Below, piece after piece: positions 15,820 to 23,253 of a stretch of 64,000 nt of DNA. The DNA lies in assembly GCA_964454445.1 (NCBI GenBank), contig CAYVTD010000006.1:1-64000 (forward strand). Direction: 5' to 3'. The notes under the pieces were generated by a model. It did no database searches and had not been told where the DNA came from. It saw only the letters and a list, made by a program, of their open reading frames with translations. Numbering within the stretch: position 1 is the first letter of the stretch; the number at the start of each line of letters is the position of its first letter. The stretch is from CAYVTD01 sp964454445. GTDB lineage: Bacteria > Bacteroidota > Ignavibacteria > Kapaibacteriales > UBA2268. The position numbers and the translations under genes were made by a program.

Positions 15820-18123
15820 TCAACCTCCTTGTTGAACTCCCCTTTGTTGTAATTCTTCAATGTAGTTCCCCCAATTTTTTACATTGTATATTTCGTCAAA
15901 ATGTTCGTTATTTGCTATTGATTGGTTCGCAGAAGCAAAAGATCTCAGGTATTGTTGCCTTGTCTCTTTATCCTGCTTAGCACCACTTTGATTTTGTGCA
16001 TAATTGTCTCTTTCGGCAAAATTATTATCTGTTCCTTTATATTTCAAATCAACCCTGTCTGCCGTCAAACCTTGTTGAGCTAGTTTTTCCTTCAAAGCAG
16101 GTAATTGGTTTTCGATGCTCTTCATTGCTTCCTGTGTCTCGGTTTTAATATCTAATTGAACATTTTTATCCTTTACCGAGATTTTTACAAATACCGTACC
16201 AAGCGATTTGGGTTGTAAAATTAATTTGGCATTTTGTATGCCTTGCTCGGGTAAATTTCTAACCATTTTCAATGTTGTCTTATCGAAATCCTCAAGTCTG
16301 ATGTTTGGAATAAGTTGATTTTCTGTCGTATTTTGTTCAAAATCGGCAGATTTGAAGCTTTGTCCCTTTCCAAAATTGCCTGTATCGGAATTTAAGAATG
16401 TGTTGCCGTTTGTTGATAGATTCTTTCTTGTCGAGTCATATTCAGATTGTTTCTCATATTTTTCTGTGGCTGATTTTGTAAGTTTTTCTTTCTTTAGGTT
16501 ATTATTAGCATCACTAATTTGAGCCGTTGTCTTGTTGCCCGATAATGGCTCTTGTTTGGCAAATGAAATTCTAAGTTTATTGTTGTTATCAATTTTAATA
16601 TTTTCTTCTAAGGATACTGCCGAATACTTATTTTTTACGATAGGAACAGCAGCCTTTTCGTGGAAAAGGGTTTTTCGTTCAAATTTGGGAGCTTGACTTT
16701 CCGTAAAATCTTTAAAATTATTGTCAACATTAAATATCTTGTTCTTGGATTTAGATGTATTGTTAATTTTAGCCAAAATTGCTTCTTTATCTGCTAAAAA
16801 AAATCTTTCTTCAAGAACTTGCTCAATTTCGCTAGAATTTACTTTTGTTACCAACTCATCAGATATTTTTGCTAGAAACTTGTCGATTCGGTTTTGCTTG
16901 CTCAAATCAGCCAATTGTTCATTTCCTTTTGAAACTCCCTTGAAATTGACAATTTGTTGCTTATTACCAGTATCTACTTGCCTATTGTTGTCTGTTTTAT
17001 TTGCTTGTATCTTAACTTCATTCTTATTAACGTAATCAAAAGTCGATTTGGAAATATTATTTTCATTTGGTTTAAATTGATTATTAACAGTGTTCTTGGA
17101 TTGTAGAATTGTTTCAGATTTTTTTGTTTGTTGTGCATCGAGAACGGACTTGTGAGTTTGAGCTGCAGATTCTGAATTAAAAGAATATTCTGTCTTTGCT
17201 TTCTTAATTCTGTTATCCGTAGCTTTCGAGTTTTGTTGTGATATGAGCTTCTGGCTGCTTATATTAGCCGAAAAGTTTTTATTAGCCGAAAAGTTTTTAT
17301 TAGCCGAAAAGTTTTTATTAGCCGGAATAGTCTTGTTCAAACGATCGCCGCTGAAATTAGTTTCAAGCCCGCTTTTAGGTAATCCTGATTGGGAAATGTT
17401 GTGATTGAATGAATTATCGAGAGTATTAGCTGCTCTCAGGTTTACAAAGCTAATTACCTGTTTTGTATTAATGTTAGCATCTGTTTGTAGTTTATTACTT
17501 AACTTTTTTTCTTCTTCAGTATCATTTTTAGTTTGTACTGCAAGTTTTTCTGTTTCAGGAATATTTCTTATTATGTAATTCTTGATTTCATTCTTATTTA
17601 TTTTTTCATCTAACTCACTCGTAAGTTTAAAAAGAAAATCATCTATCCTTTTTATCTTATTGTTTAATGCAGATTTTTCAGGATTTCCACTGTTTTGAGT
17701 TGAATTTTCTTTATTATTGATAAGGGTTTTATCTTCGTTTAAACTTTTACTTTTTGCAATTAATGGTATTTCTTTTTTTAAGATGTTATTCCCGTTTAAA
17801 ATCTTGTTTTGTACAAGTAAAATATTGTTGTTATTCTCATTATTAATAATTTTATTTTGAGGAGGATCCCCAATTTCAGTTTGTTTTATAGGTTGGAAGG
17901 CAAAGATTTTAATCAAATCGAAGCTATCATCAGTTTCTTCTGTCGTTTTTTCACCTCTGTTTATTTCGATTTTTTTTGCTTTGCCATTACTTAATGAATT
18001 TAGTATCTTACCAATACTTGAATTAAAGAAAGAGCTATCAGAATTCTTCTTAGCCTTATCATTAACTATGGATTTAGAGCCTGCCCTCTGTAATCCTTGT
18101 GAATTAGAGAATTGACTTATCAT
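15820..18123 (-). CDS. fliK: Flagellar hook-length control protein FliK
   Basis: Molecular ruler that ends hook growth and switches export specificity. Of 767 aa, the first 600 are low-complexity, rich in Asn, Lys, Ser and Gln, as is usual for FliK, where length rather than sequence matters. The conserved C-terminal Flg_hook domain is plain at about residues 620-700: AKLILQPKSLGTVFVKISVK and QLPALKEKLAQQGLTADRVD. Residues about 270-290 hold a tandem SANKNF repeat (see the 18-bp repeat). The protein is long for the family. It begins 73 bases after the motE-like gene and ends one base before flgD. Confidence 0.88.
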   Translation of the reverse strand: MISQFSNSQGLQRAGSKSIVNDKAKKNSDSSFFNSSIGKILNSLSNGKAKKIEINRGEKTTEETDDSFDLIKIFAFQPIKQTEIGDPPQNKIINNENNNNILLVQNKILNGNNILKKEIPLIAKSKSLNEDKTLINNKENSTQNSGNPEKSALNNKIKRIDDFLFKLTSELDEKINKNEIKNYIIRNIPETEKLAVQTKNDTEEEKKLSNKLQTDANINTKQVISFVNLRAANTLDNSFNHNISQSGLPKSGLETNFSGDRLNKTIPANKNFSANKNFSANKNFSANISSQKLISQQNSKATDNRIKKAKTEYSFNSESAAQTHKSVLDAQQTKKSETILQSKNTVNNQFKPNENNISKSTFDYVNKNEVKIQANKTDNNRQVDTGNKQQIVNFKGVSKGNEQLADLSKQNRIDKFLAKISDELVTKVNSSEIEQVLEERFFLADKEAILAKINNTSKSKNKIFNVDNNFKDFTESQAPKFERKTLFHEKAAVPIVKNKYSAVSLEENIKIDNNNKLRISFAKQEPLSGNKTTAQISDANNNLKKEKLTKSATEKYEKQSEYDSTRKNLSTNGNTFLNSDTGNFGKGQSFKSADFEQNTTENQLIPNIRLEDFDKTTLKMVRNLPEQGIQNAKLILQPKSLGTVFVKISVKDKNVQLDIKTETQEAMKSIENQLPALKEKLAQQGLTADRVDLKYKGTDNNFAERDNYAQNQSGAKQDKETRQQYLRSFASANQSIANNEHFDEIYNVKNWGNYIEELQQRGVQQGG
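17263..17324. repeat. 18-bp tandem repeat in fliK, three full copies plus a part
   Basis: The unit ATTAGCCGAAAAGTTTTT repeats exactly at 17263-17280, 17281-17298 and 17299-17316, with ATTAGCCG starting a fourth at 17317. On the coding strand each unit encodes the hexapeptide unit of SANKNF. The copies are identical, so the array is young; its size is a multiple of three, so copy number can change without shifting the frame. Confidence 0.95.
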
Positions 18124-18196
18124 TAGCGCATCCTGCGTGTTTGTTTTTACTAAGCGTTGTGCTTGTATAGTCTTAAAAATTTAAATCGTTTACGGT

Positions 18197-18895
18197 TTAT
18201 TTTACTATTCCAAGCAAAAGTATAGCCGCCGATTGTTCCGGGTTCATAGCATCAAGAACCTTGCCAGCTTTGCGTTTCTGCATATTCTTTAAAATGATTG
18301 CTGCATCTCGTTCATCTATTCTTTCTAAAATTCTCGCAACCACGGCAGGACCGGCATTGTCGTATATTTTCGCAAACATCTGGAAATTCTTTTTTTCCAA
18401 TGAATCCAGCTTAACTTCCATAATACTTTCCATATCCTTGGCTTTTTTTTCGCAAAGTTTCAATTGCTTGGTTCGATTGGTTATTAGATCATTAAGCCGG
18501 GTAATGGAATCGAGCAAAACAAGTGAATGTTCGTTGCGTTTGGTAATGCTATCTTTCATTTGCTTTGCAGTAATTCGCTCTTTTTCAAAAGATTTACCAA
18601 TGCTTTTTAAAGAATCTTTTAGTAATTTTATGTTTGATTCGTTTTTTTTCTTAATTTCCCTCAGCACATCAATTTTTAAAATTCGATTTTGCATTTCATC
18701 GAATTCTTGACTGGATAATTGAATAGATGGCTCGACATATACAATTTTCTTTTCAGCTTCTAGCGTTGATTTTCTATTGGGTTGCAAACCATAAAATTCA
18801 GGATAATACTTAAATATACCCACAAGGGCAAGTATTATCAAAGTCATAATTGTAGCAGTAACAACAGCCGCTATTATTAGGTTTCTCGCTTCCAT
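18197..18895 (-). CDS. MotE-like flagellar protein with MgtE_N-type domain
   Basis: Membrane-anchored protein of about 232 aa. One N-terminal membrane helix (IIAAVVTATIMTLIILALVG, residues 5-25) is followed by a long helical, coiled-coil region and a C-terminal FliG/MgtE_N-like fold: IYDNAGPAVVARILERIDER, AAIILKNMQKRKAGKVLDAM and NPEQSAAILL. This layout matches MotE, the chaperone of the stator component MotC, and similar genes found next to fliJ. ATG 18895 is preferred over 18934 because the longer form overlaps the end of fliJ. It lies four bases after the fliJ stop. Confidence 0.75.
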   Translation of the reverse strand: MEARNLIIAAVVTATIMTLIILALVGIFKYYPEFYGLQPNRKSTLEAEKKIVYVEPSIQLSSQEFDEMQNRILKIDVLREIKKKNESNIKLLKDSLKSIGKSFEKERITAKQMKDSITKRNEHSLVLLDSITRLNDLITNRTKQLKLCEKKAKDMESIMEVKLDSLEKKNFQMFAKIYDNAGPAVVARILERIDERDAAIILKNMQKRKAGKVLDAMNPEQSAAILLLGIVK

Positions 18896-18899
18896 AATG

Positions 18900-19337
18900 C
18901 TATGACTCTTGATGAATGAAATTTCTGATGGCAATTTCGTCCAATAAAAGTATCTCTTCTTTATTGATTAATTGATTGTATTCCGATTGTTTCTTTTCTT
19001 TTAATTTAAACAATATTTTTTCTTCTTTTTTCGCTTTGTTATATGCTTCTCGTTTAATTTGTTCAATTTCAAGTATTTGAGCTCTTTCTTTCAGCAAGTT
19101 TTTTATCTGGTTTTCAACGAATTCGATGTGAAAAACCATAGATTGAAGCTCGTTAGCACGCGATGAGACAGCTTTTTGCCTTAATAGTTGCGTACAATAA
19201 TCTATTTTTTCTGCAATTTCTGTTTCTTTGCTTTGCCTTAAACTAATGATCTGCATCAAACTTTGCTTAGCCATTTCTTGCTTGTGCGAGCGTATCCTAA
19301 GTAAAGGTTCGAGCCGAAAAGTAAATTTTTTTGCCAT
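18900..19337 (-). CDS. fliJ: Flagellar export protein FliJ
   Basis: Soluble coiled-coil component of the flagellar type III export gate and ATPase complex. The 145-aa protein begins KKFTFRLEPLLRIRSHKQEM, the usual FliJ N-terminal signature (F.LE.LL.IR), and is helical and charged throughout, with Gln/Glu/Lys heptads. ATG 19337 is chosen over the upstream ATG 19364 because it starts exactly at the family signature. It is the first gene of the minus-strand hook operon; fliI, usually upstream, is not adjacent. Confidence 0.78.
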   Translation of the reverse strand: MAKKFTFRLEPLLRIRSHKQEMAKQSLMQIISLRQSKETEIAEKIDYCTQLLRQKAVSSRANELQSMVFHIEFVENQIKNLLKERAQILEIEQIKREAYNKAKKEEKILFKLKEKKQSEYNQLINKEEILLLDEIAIRNFIHQES

Positions 19338-19375
19338 AAAACAACAATAATAAACATTAAACACAGCCCTAATTA

Positions 19376-19391
19376 AACAAAAAACTTGCCA
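19376..19391 (-). promoter_or_regulatory. Possible sigma-54 promoter upstream of fliJ
   Basis: On the minus strand the sequence TGGCAAGTTTTTTGTT compares with the sigma-54 consensus TGGCAC-N5-TTGCA. The -24 GG is perfect and lies ten bases from the -12 pair, which is GT here instead of GC. Transcription would start near 19366, about 29 bases before the fliJ ATG. Because of the changed -12 pair the call is weak. Confidence 0.25.
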
Positions 19392-19520
19392 AAAAACAAA
19401 TTATTTATTTTTCCATTGAGCACTAGTTTATTACTCACATTAATAATTTAATTTATTATCAGCCATAATAAATTTGGGATATAGAAATAAATTCCTATTT
19501 TTTTAAATTATTATATATAA

Positions 19521-19552
19521 TTGTTAACTATTAATATTTTTCGTTATTTTTG
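19521..19552 (+). promoter_or_regulatory. Bacteroidota-type promoter for the TPR gene
   Basis: TATTTTTG at 19545-19552 matches the Bacteroidota -7 consensus TAnnTTTG. A TTG at 19521-19523 lies 21 bases upstream in the place of the -33 TTTG. The gene start at 19588 would follow a leader of about 28 bases. The same octamer inside GTTATTTTTGTTAT recurs before purL. Confidence 0.4.
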
Positions 19553-19587
19553 TTATAGTATGTTTCGCCATAGTTACTTATTCCATT

Positions 19588-21912
19588 ATGAAACAGAAAA
19601 ATTACATTATACGAAAAAAGAATGCGACAAGCGAAAACAAGATATCTCAAGAAATAATATCTGAGCCTAAACCTAAGCCTAAGGAAAAAGAAATAAAGAA
19701 ATCTGATAGAGAATTGACAATCAACTTTGAAGAGCTTATGCAATCAAAATATTGGATTAACGCTGTTTTTTTGGTCATACTGTTCATAGTTGGTTTGTTG
19801 ATATATTCAAATATTTTCGACAACCAGCCACAGTTCGATGACGTATTGTGGACAGATTTTCCCGAATTTAAACAACTCGACAAGCCGATGGAGATTGTTA
19901 AGTTGGGACGGTTGCGAGCCTTGACCTTGCTTTCCTTTGCAGTTAATTATCATTTTTCGGAAATGAATCTTACAAGCTATTTTGTTTTTAATTTATCTGT
20001 TCATTTTATTAATACCCTCTTAGTTTGGCTGATCTTGCAATTATTATTGAAATCACCTGTTCTTCGCGACAACCCAATTTCAAAATATGCAAAACTTGTG
20101 GCTTTCCTTGCAGCATTGATTTTTATCACACATCCCATTATGACGCAATCAGTTACTTATATCTATCAGCGTCTTTCGTCTTTTGCAACAATGTTTTATC
20201 TTCTAACAGTATATATTTTTTTGAAAGCCCGGTTGAGTGATAATAGAACAAAAAAATCATTATTCTATATTTTATGCTTTTTTTCGTTCGGAATTGGAAC
20301 GTTTACAAAAGAAATTATTTTTACTGCTCCGGTAATGCTGTTAGTTATCAATGAATTCTTTTTCCACCAGAAGATTCGTATTAAATTGTATCATTTATTG
20401 ATTTTATTAGTTGCCGGCGGTCTAGCCATATATATTGGTGTAGAAATGCTTGGTATCAAGCAATTATTTGGCGTGAAAAAAAGTTATTTTGGTGAAGAAA
20501 TCACCAATTATACCTATTTCATCACACAATTTCTTGTTGTTGTCAAATACCTGCAACTATTCGTTTTTCCATATAATCAGAATTTTGATTACGATTGGCA
20601 TCTGCTAACAACCTTTCTTGACCTGAGGGTTATCCTCCCGTTAATACTTCATCTTGCAGTGCTTACTGGTAGCTACTTCTTATTTAAAAAGAACCGTCTA
20701 GCAGCATTTGGTATTGTTTGGATATATCTTACTTTATCGGTGGAATCGACATTTATCCCCATCGAAGATATAATATTCGAACATAGAATGTATCTGCCAA
20801 TGCTCGGTTTTTCGGTGTTTTTAGTATCGATTATCTTCAGCCATATCAAAGAAAAACACATAAAAATAGCGGCTTATGCCCTTGTTACCTGGGCATTAAT
20901 AAATGGTGCCTTTACTTTCTATAGAAATACAATTTGGGACACCCCTATTAGCTTGTGGACTGATGTTATAAAAAAATCACCGAATAAAACGCGCGCGCAT
21001 ATACTTCTTGCTCACGCTTATATTTTCAATAATGAATACGAAAAAGCCCTCGAAGTTTACTCGCAAGCAATTCGAAAAGCATCCGATAAGAAAAGTGCTT
21101 ATATGGGGCGTGCTGTTGCATATTTTAGTATGGGCAAACATCAGCAGGCTATTGATGATTACACAAGCGCTATAAAAATCGCTCCAGATGATGAATTGTT
21201 ATATGAGGATAGAGCTAAAGTTTTTATTTCTTTAAACCAATATCAAAATGCTATCAATGATTTGAGTTTTGTTTTAAAAAATTTGAATCCAAAACATCTA
21301 TGGACTGTTACCTACCACTTGGGCGAAGCATATATGTATTTAGGTCAATATGAAGAAGCAGAATTTTACGCTCATAAAAGTTTTAAGCTTAATAGAAACA
21401 GGGCAACATCAGAAAAGCTCCTTATAAATATAGCAATTAAGTCGGGAAATTTTCAAAAAGCTATTGATTTATGCACGAACATCATTGCTACTGATCCTAA
21501 TAATGTTGAAGCTTATATTATTAGAGGTGATGCTTATAACGCATCGAACCAACCGTTTGAAGCCATTAAAGATTATAATAATGCTTATGAATTTGATAAT
21601 AAAAATATCGGGATTTTGAAAAAAATAGCAGTAATATACTATGATTTAAAAAACTTCAAAAAGTCTGCAGAAACCTTTAAGAAGATTGCTGAAATAACTC
21701 CTGATGATGCTGAAATATATTCGGATATGGGTAGTTCTTATTACTTGGCTGGCGATCCTCAAAAGGCAATTGAATGTTACCAAAGGGCTTTGCAGATTAA
21801 TCCAAACTTTGAAATAGCAAGACAAAGAATTATTTATATTGAAAATGAGATGAAACGTATCTCTTTGGGCATTGCCAGGGGTATTAAAACTGCAAAAAAG
21901 AGAATTCTCTGA
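19588..21912 (+). CDS. Multi-span membrane protein with C-terminal TPR repeats
   Basis: 774-aa protein of two halves. Residues 55-450 hold about ten membrane helices, with luminal/periplasmic motifs NQPQFDDVLWTDFPEFKQLD near 75 and FIPIEDIIFEHRMYLPMLGF near 395, resembling the TMTC/PMT-like C-mannosyl or O-mannosyl transferase group. Residues 460-760 are at least six tetratricopeptide repeats, for example AHILLAHAYIFNNEYEKALE and YSDMGSSYYLAGDPQKAIEC. A lysine-rich cytoplasmic tail precedes the first helix. TMTC-like proteins glycosylate exported proteins, but the acceptor is unknown. It is followed at once by a family 2 glycosyltransferase, which could supply the lipid-linked sugar. Confidence 0.72.
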   Translation: MKQKNYIIRKKNATSENKISQEIISEPKPKPKEKEIKKSDRELTINFEELMQSKYWINAVFLVILFIVGLLIYSNIFDNQPQFDDVLWTDFPEFKQLDKPMEIVKLGRLRALTLLSFAVNYHFSEMNLTSYFVFNLSVHFINTLLVWLILQLLLKSPVLRDNPISKYAKLVAFLAALIFITHPIMTQSVTYIYQRLSSFATMFYLLTVYIFLKARLSDNRTKKSLFYILCFFSFGIGTFTKEIIFTAPVMLLVINEFFFHQKIRIKLYHLLILLVAGGLAIYIGVEMLGIKQLFGVKKSYFGEEITNYTYFITQFLVVVKYLQLFVFPYNQNFDYDWHLLTTFLDLRVILPLILHLAVLTGSYFLFKKNRLAAFGIVWIYLTLSVESTFIPIEDIIFEHRMYLPMLGFSVFLVSIIFSHIKEKHIKIAAYALVTWALINGAFTFYRNTIWDTPISLWTDVIKKSPNKTRAHILLAHAYIFNNEYEKALEVYSQAIRKASDKKSAYMGRAVAYFSMGKHQQAIDDYTSAIKIAPDDELLYEDRAKVFISLNQYQNAINDLSFVLKNLNPKHLWTVTYHLGEAYMYLGQYEEAEFYAHKSFKLNRNRATSEKLLINIAIKSGNFQKAIDLCTNIIATDPNNVEAYIIRGDAYNASNQPFEAIKDYNNAYEFDNKNIGILKKIAVIYYDLKNFKKSAETFKKIAEITPDDAEIYSDMGSSYYLAGDPQKAIECYQRALQINPNFEIARQRIIYIENEMKRISLGIARGIKTAKKRIL

Positions 21913-21934
21913 TAAAATTGCTGATTAATCAATA

Positions 21935-23101
21935 ATGAAAAACCCAAATATAAACATTCTCGAACTCTCTATTGTAATGCCTTGTTTGAACGAGGAAGAA
22001 ACAGTTGCTATTTGTGTTGAAAAAGCATTGCAATTTTTGGCTGAGAATGATGTAAAAGGCGAAGTAATCGTTGCAGATAACGGTAGCAGCGACAACTCAG
22101 TCGAGATAGCAAAAAGAGCAGGCGCAAGAATCATCATTGTGAATAAAAAAGGTTATGGCTCTGCATTGATAGCAGGAATTGAAGCAGCACGAGCAAAATT
22201 TATCATAATGGCAGATTCCGACAATAGCTATGATTTTCTTAAGATTATGCCACTTTTAGAAAAAATGAGACAAGGATACGATCTGGTCATTGGTAACCGG
22301 TTTTCTGGCGAAATCGAACCCAAGGCAATGCCTTTTTTACATAAATACATTGGTAATCCTATGCTTTCGTGGGTAGGGCGGCTGTTTTTTCAAAGTAAAG
22401 TCGGCGATTTTCATTGTGGCTTGCGCGGAATAACCAAACTTGCTTTCAATGAACTAAATTTAGTGGCTTCTGGGATGGAGTTTGCAAGCGAAATGATTGT
22501 CAAGGCAACTTTAACAAAAAAGAAAATAGCCGAAGTGCCAATAGTGTTGCATCCAGATGGTCGCCAGGGCAAGCCACATCTAAATTCATTTCGCGATGGT
22601 TGGCGACATCTCCGATTCTTGTTGATTTATTCGCCACGCTGGGTGTTTTTCTATCCTGGAGTTGTGCTCATGGCTATTGGTTTGGTTTTAAGTTTAATGA
22701 TATTTTTTTTCAAAAAGGATAGCCCTGACATCCACACAATGGTTTATGCCGTTGCTGCAGTGCTGATAGGGTTTCAAGCAGTTGTCTTTGCTATTTTTTC
22801 AAAAACTTTTGCCGTGCATGAGAACCTTATTCCACTTAACCCAATAATCCAAAGGATATTAAATAAAAATATTCTTGAGATAGGCATTATATCTGGAAGC
22901 TTGATGCTCATTACAGGACTTTTACTCGGATTGTTTCTCGTAATTAGCTGGTTTAATAAAACATTTTGGGATATGGAAATAACATCAACAATGCGCATAG
23001 CCATAGCTTCTTTCGCATTAATAGTATTAGGGTTTCAAATAATATTTTCGAGTTTTTTCTACAATATTCTCTTACTAGAAGTGAAAAATGGAAAGATATG
23101 A
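21935..23101 (+). CDS. Family 2 glycosyltransferase, DPM1-like with membrane tail
   Basis: 388-aa enzyme. The catalytic GT2 domain (1-225) starts LSIVMPCLNEEETVAICVEK and includes VIVADNGSSDNS, the metal-binding MADSDNSYDF near 92 and GNRFSGEIEP. The C-terminal half has four hydrophobic helices (about 240-380). This layout is that of polyprenyl-phosphate sugar synthases that make lipid-linked donors. It starts 22 bases after the TPR membrane protein and is probably in one operon with it. Confidence 0.82.
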   Translation: MKNPNINILELSIVMPCLNEEETVAICVEKALQFLAENDVKGEVIVADNGSSDNSVEIAKRAGARIIIVNKKGYGSALIAGIEAARAKFIIMADSDNSYDFLKIMPLLEKMRQGYDLVIGNRFSGEIEPKAMPFLHKYIGNPMLSWVGRLFFQSKVGDFHCGLRGITKLAFNELNLVASGMEFASEMIVKATLTKKKIAEVPIVLHPDGRQGKPHLNSFRDGWRHLRFLLIYSPRWVFFYPGVVLMAIGLVLSLMIFFFKKDSPDIHTMVYAVAAVLIGFQAVVFAIFSKTFAVHENLIPLNPIIQRILNKNILEIGIISGSLMLITGLLLGLFLVISWFNKTFWDMEITSTMRIAIASFALIVLGFQIIFSSFFYNILLLEVKNGKI

Positions 23102-23253
23102 CCGATTGGGATTTGGCTTGAATATTGCTTTTTGCATTTTTTATAAATAAAAAGAATTTTTTAGATAAGCAAAAATATCTAAAATAAATTACTTATATTT
23201 ATGTTTTTGTAAATAATCTATTGTAAATAATTGACAAAATAATATTAAATCCG

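Larger units (their letters stand above)
19338..19587. other. Divergent intergenic region fliJ / TPR membrane protein
   Basis: 250 AT-rich bases holding the outward-facing promoters of both units: the possible sigma-54 element for fliJ at 19376-19391 and the TATTTTTG element at 19545-19552 on the plus strand. I see no hairpin or further gene. Confidence 0.6.

Noticed and set aside
15819..15860. FlgD start at 15860
   Set aside because: The extension lies inside the end of fliK; ATG 15818 with GGAGG fits the family start.
17263..17324. CRISPR array
   Set aside because: Repeats are 18 bp, directly tandem without spacers, and inside the fliK coding frame.
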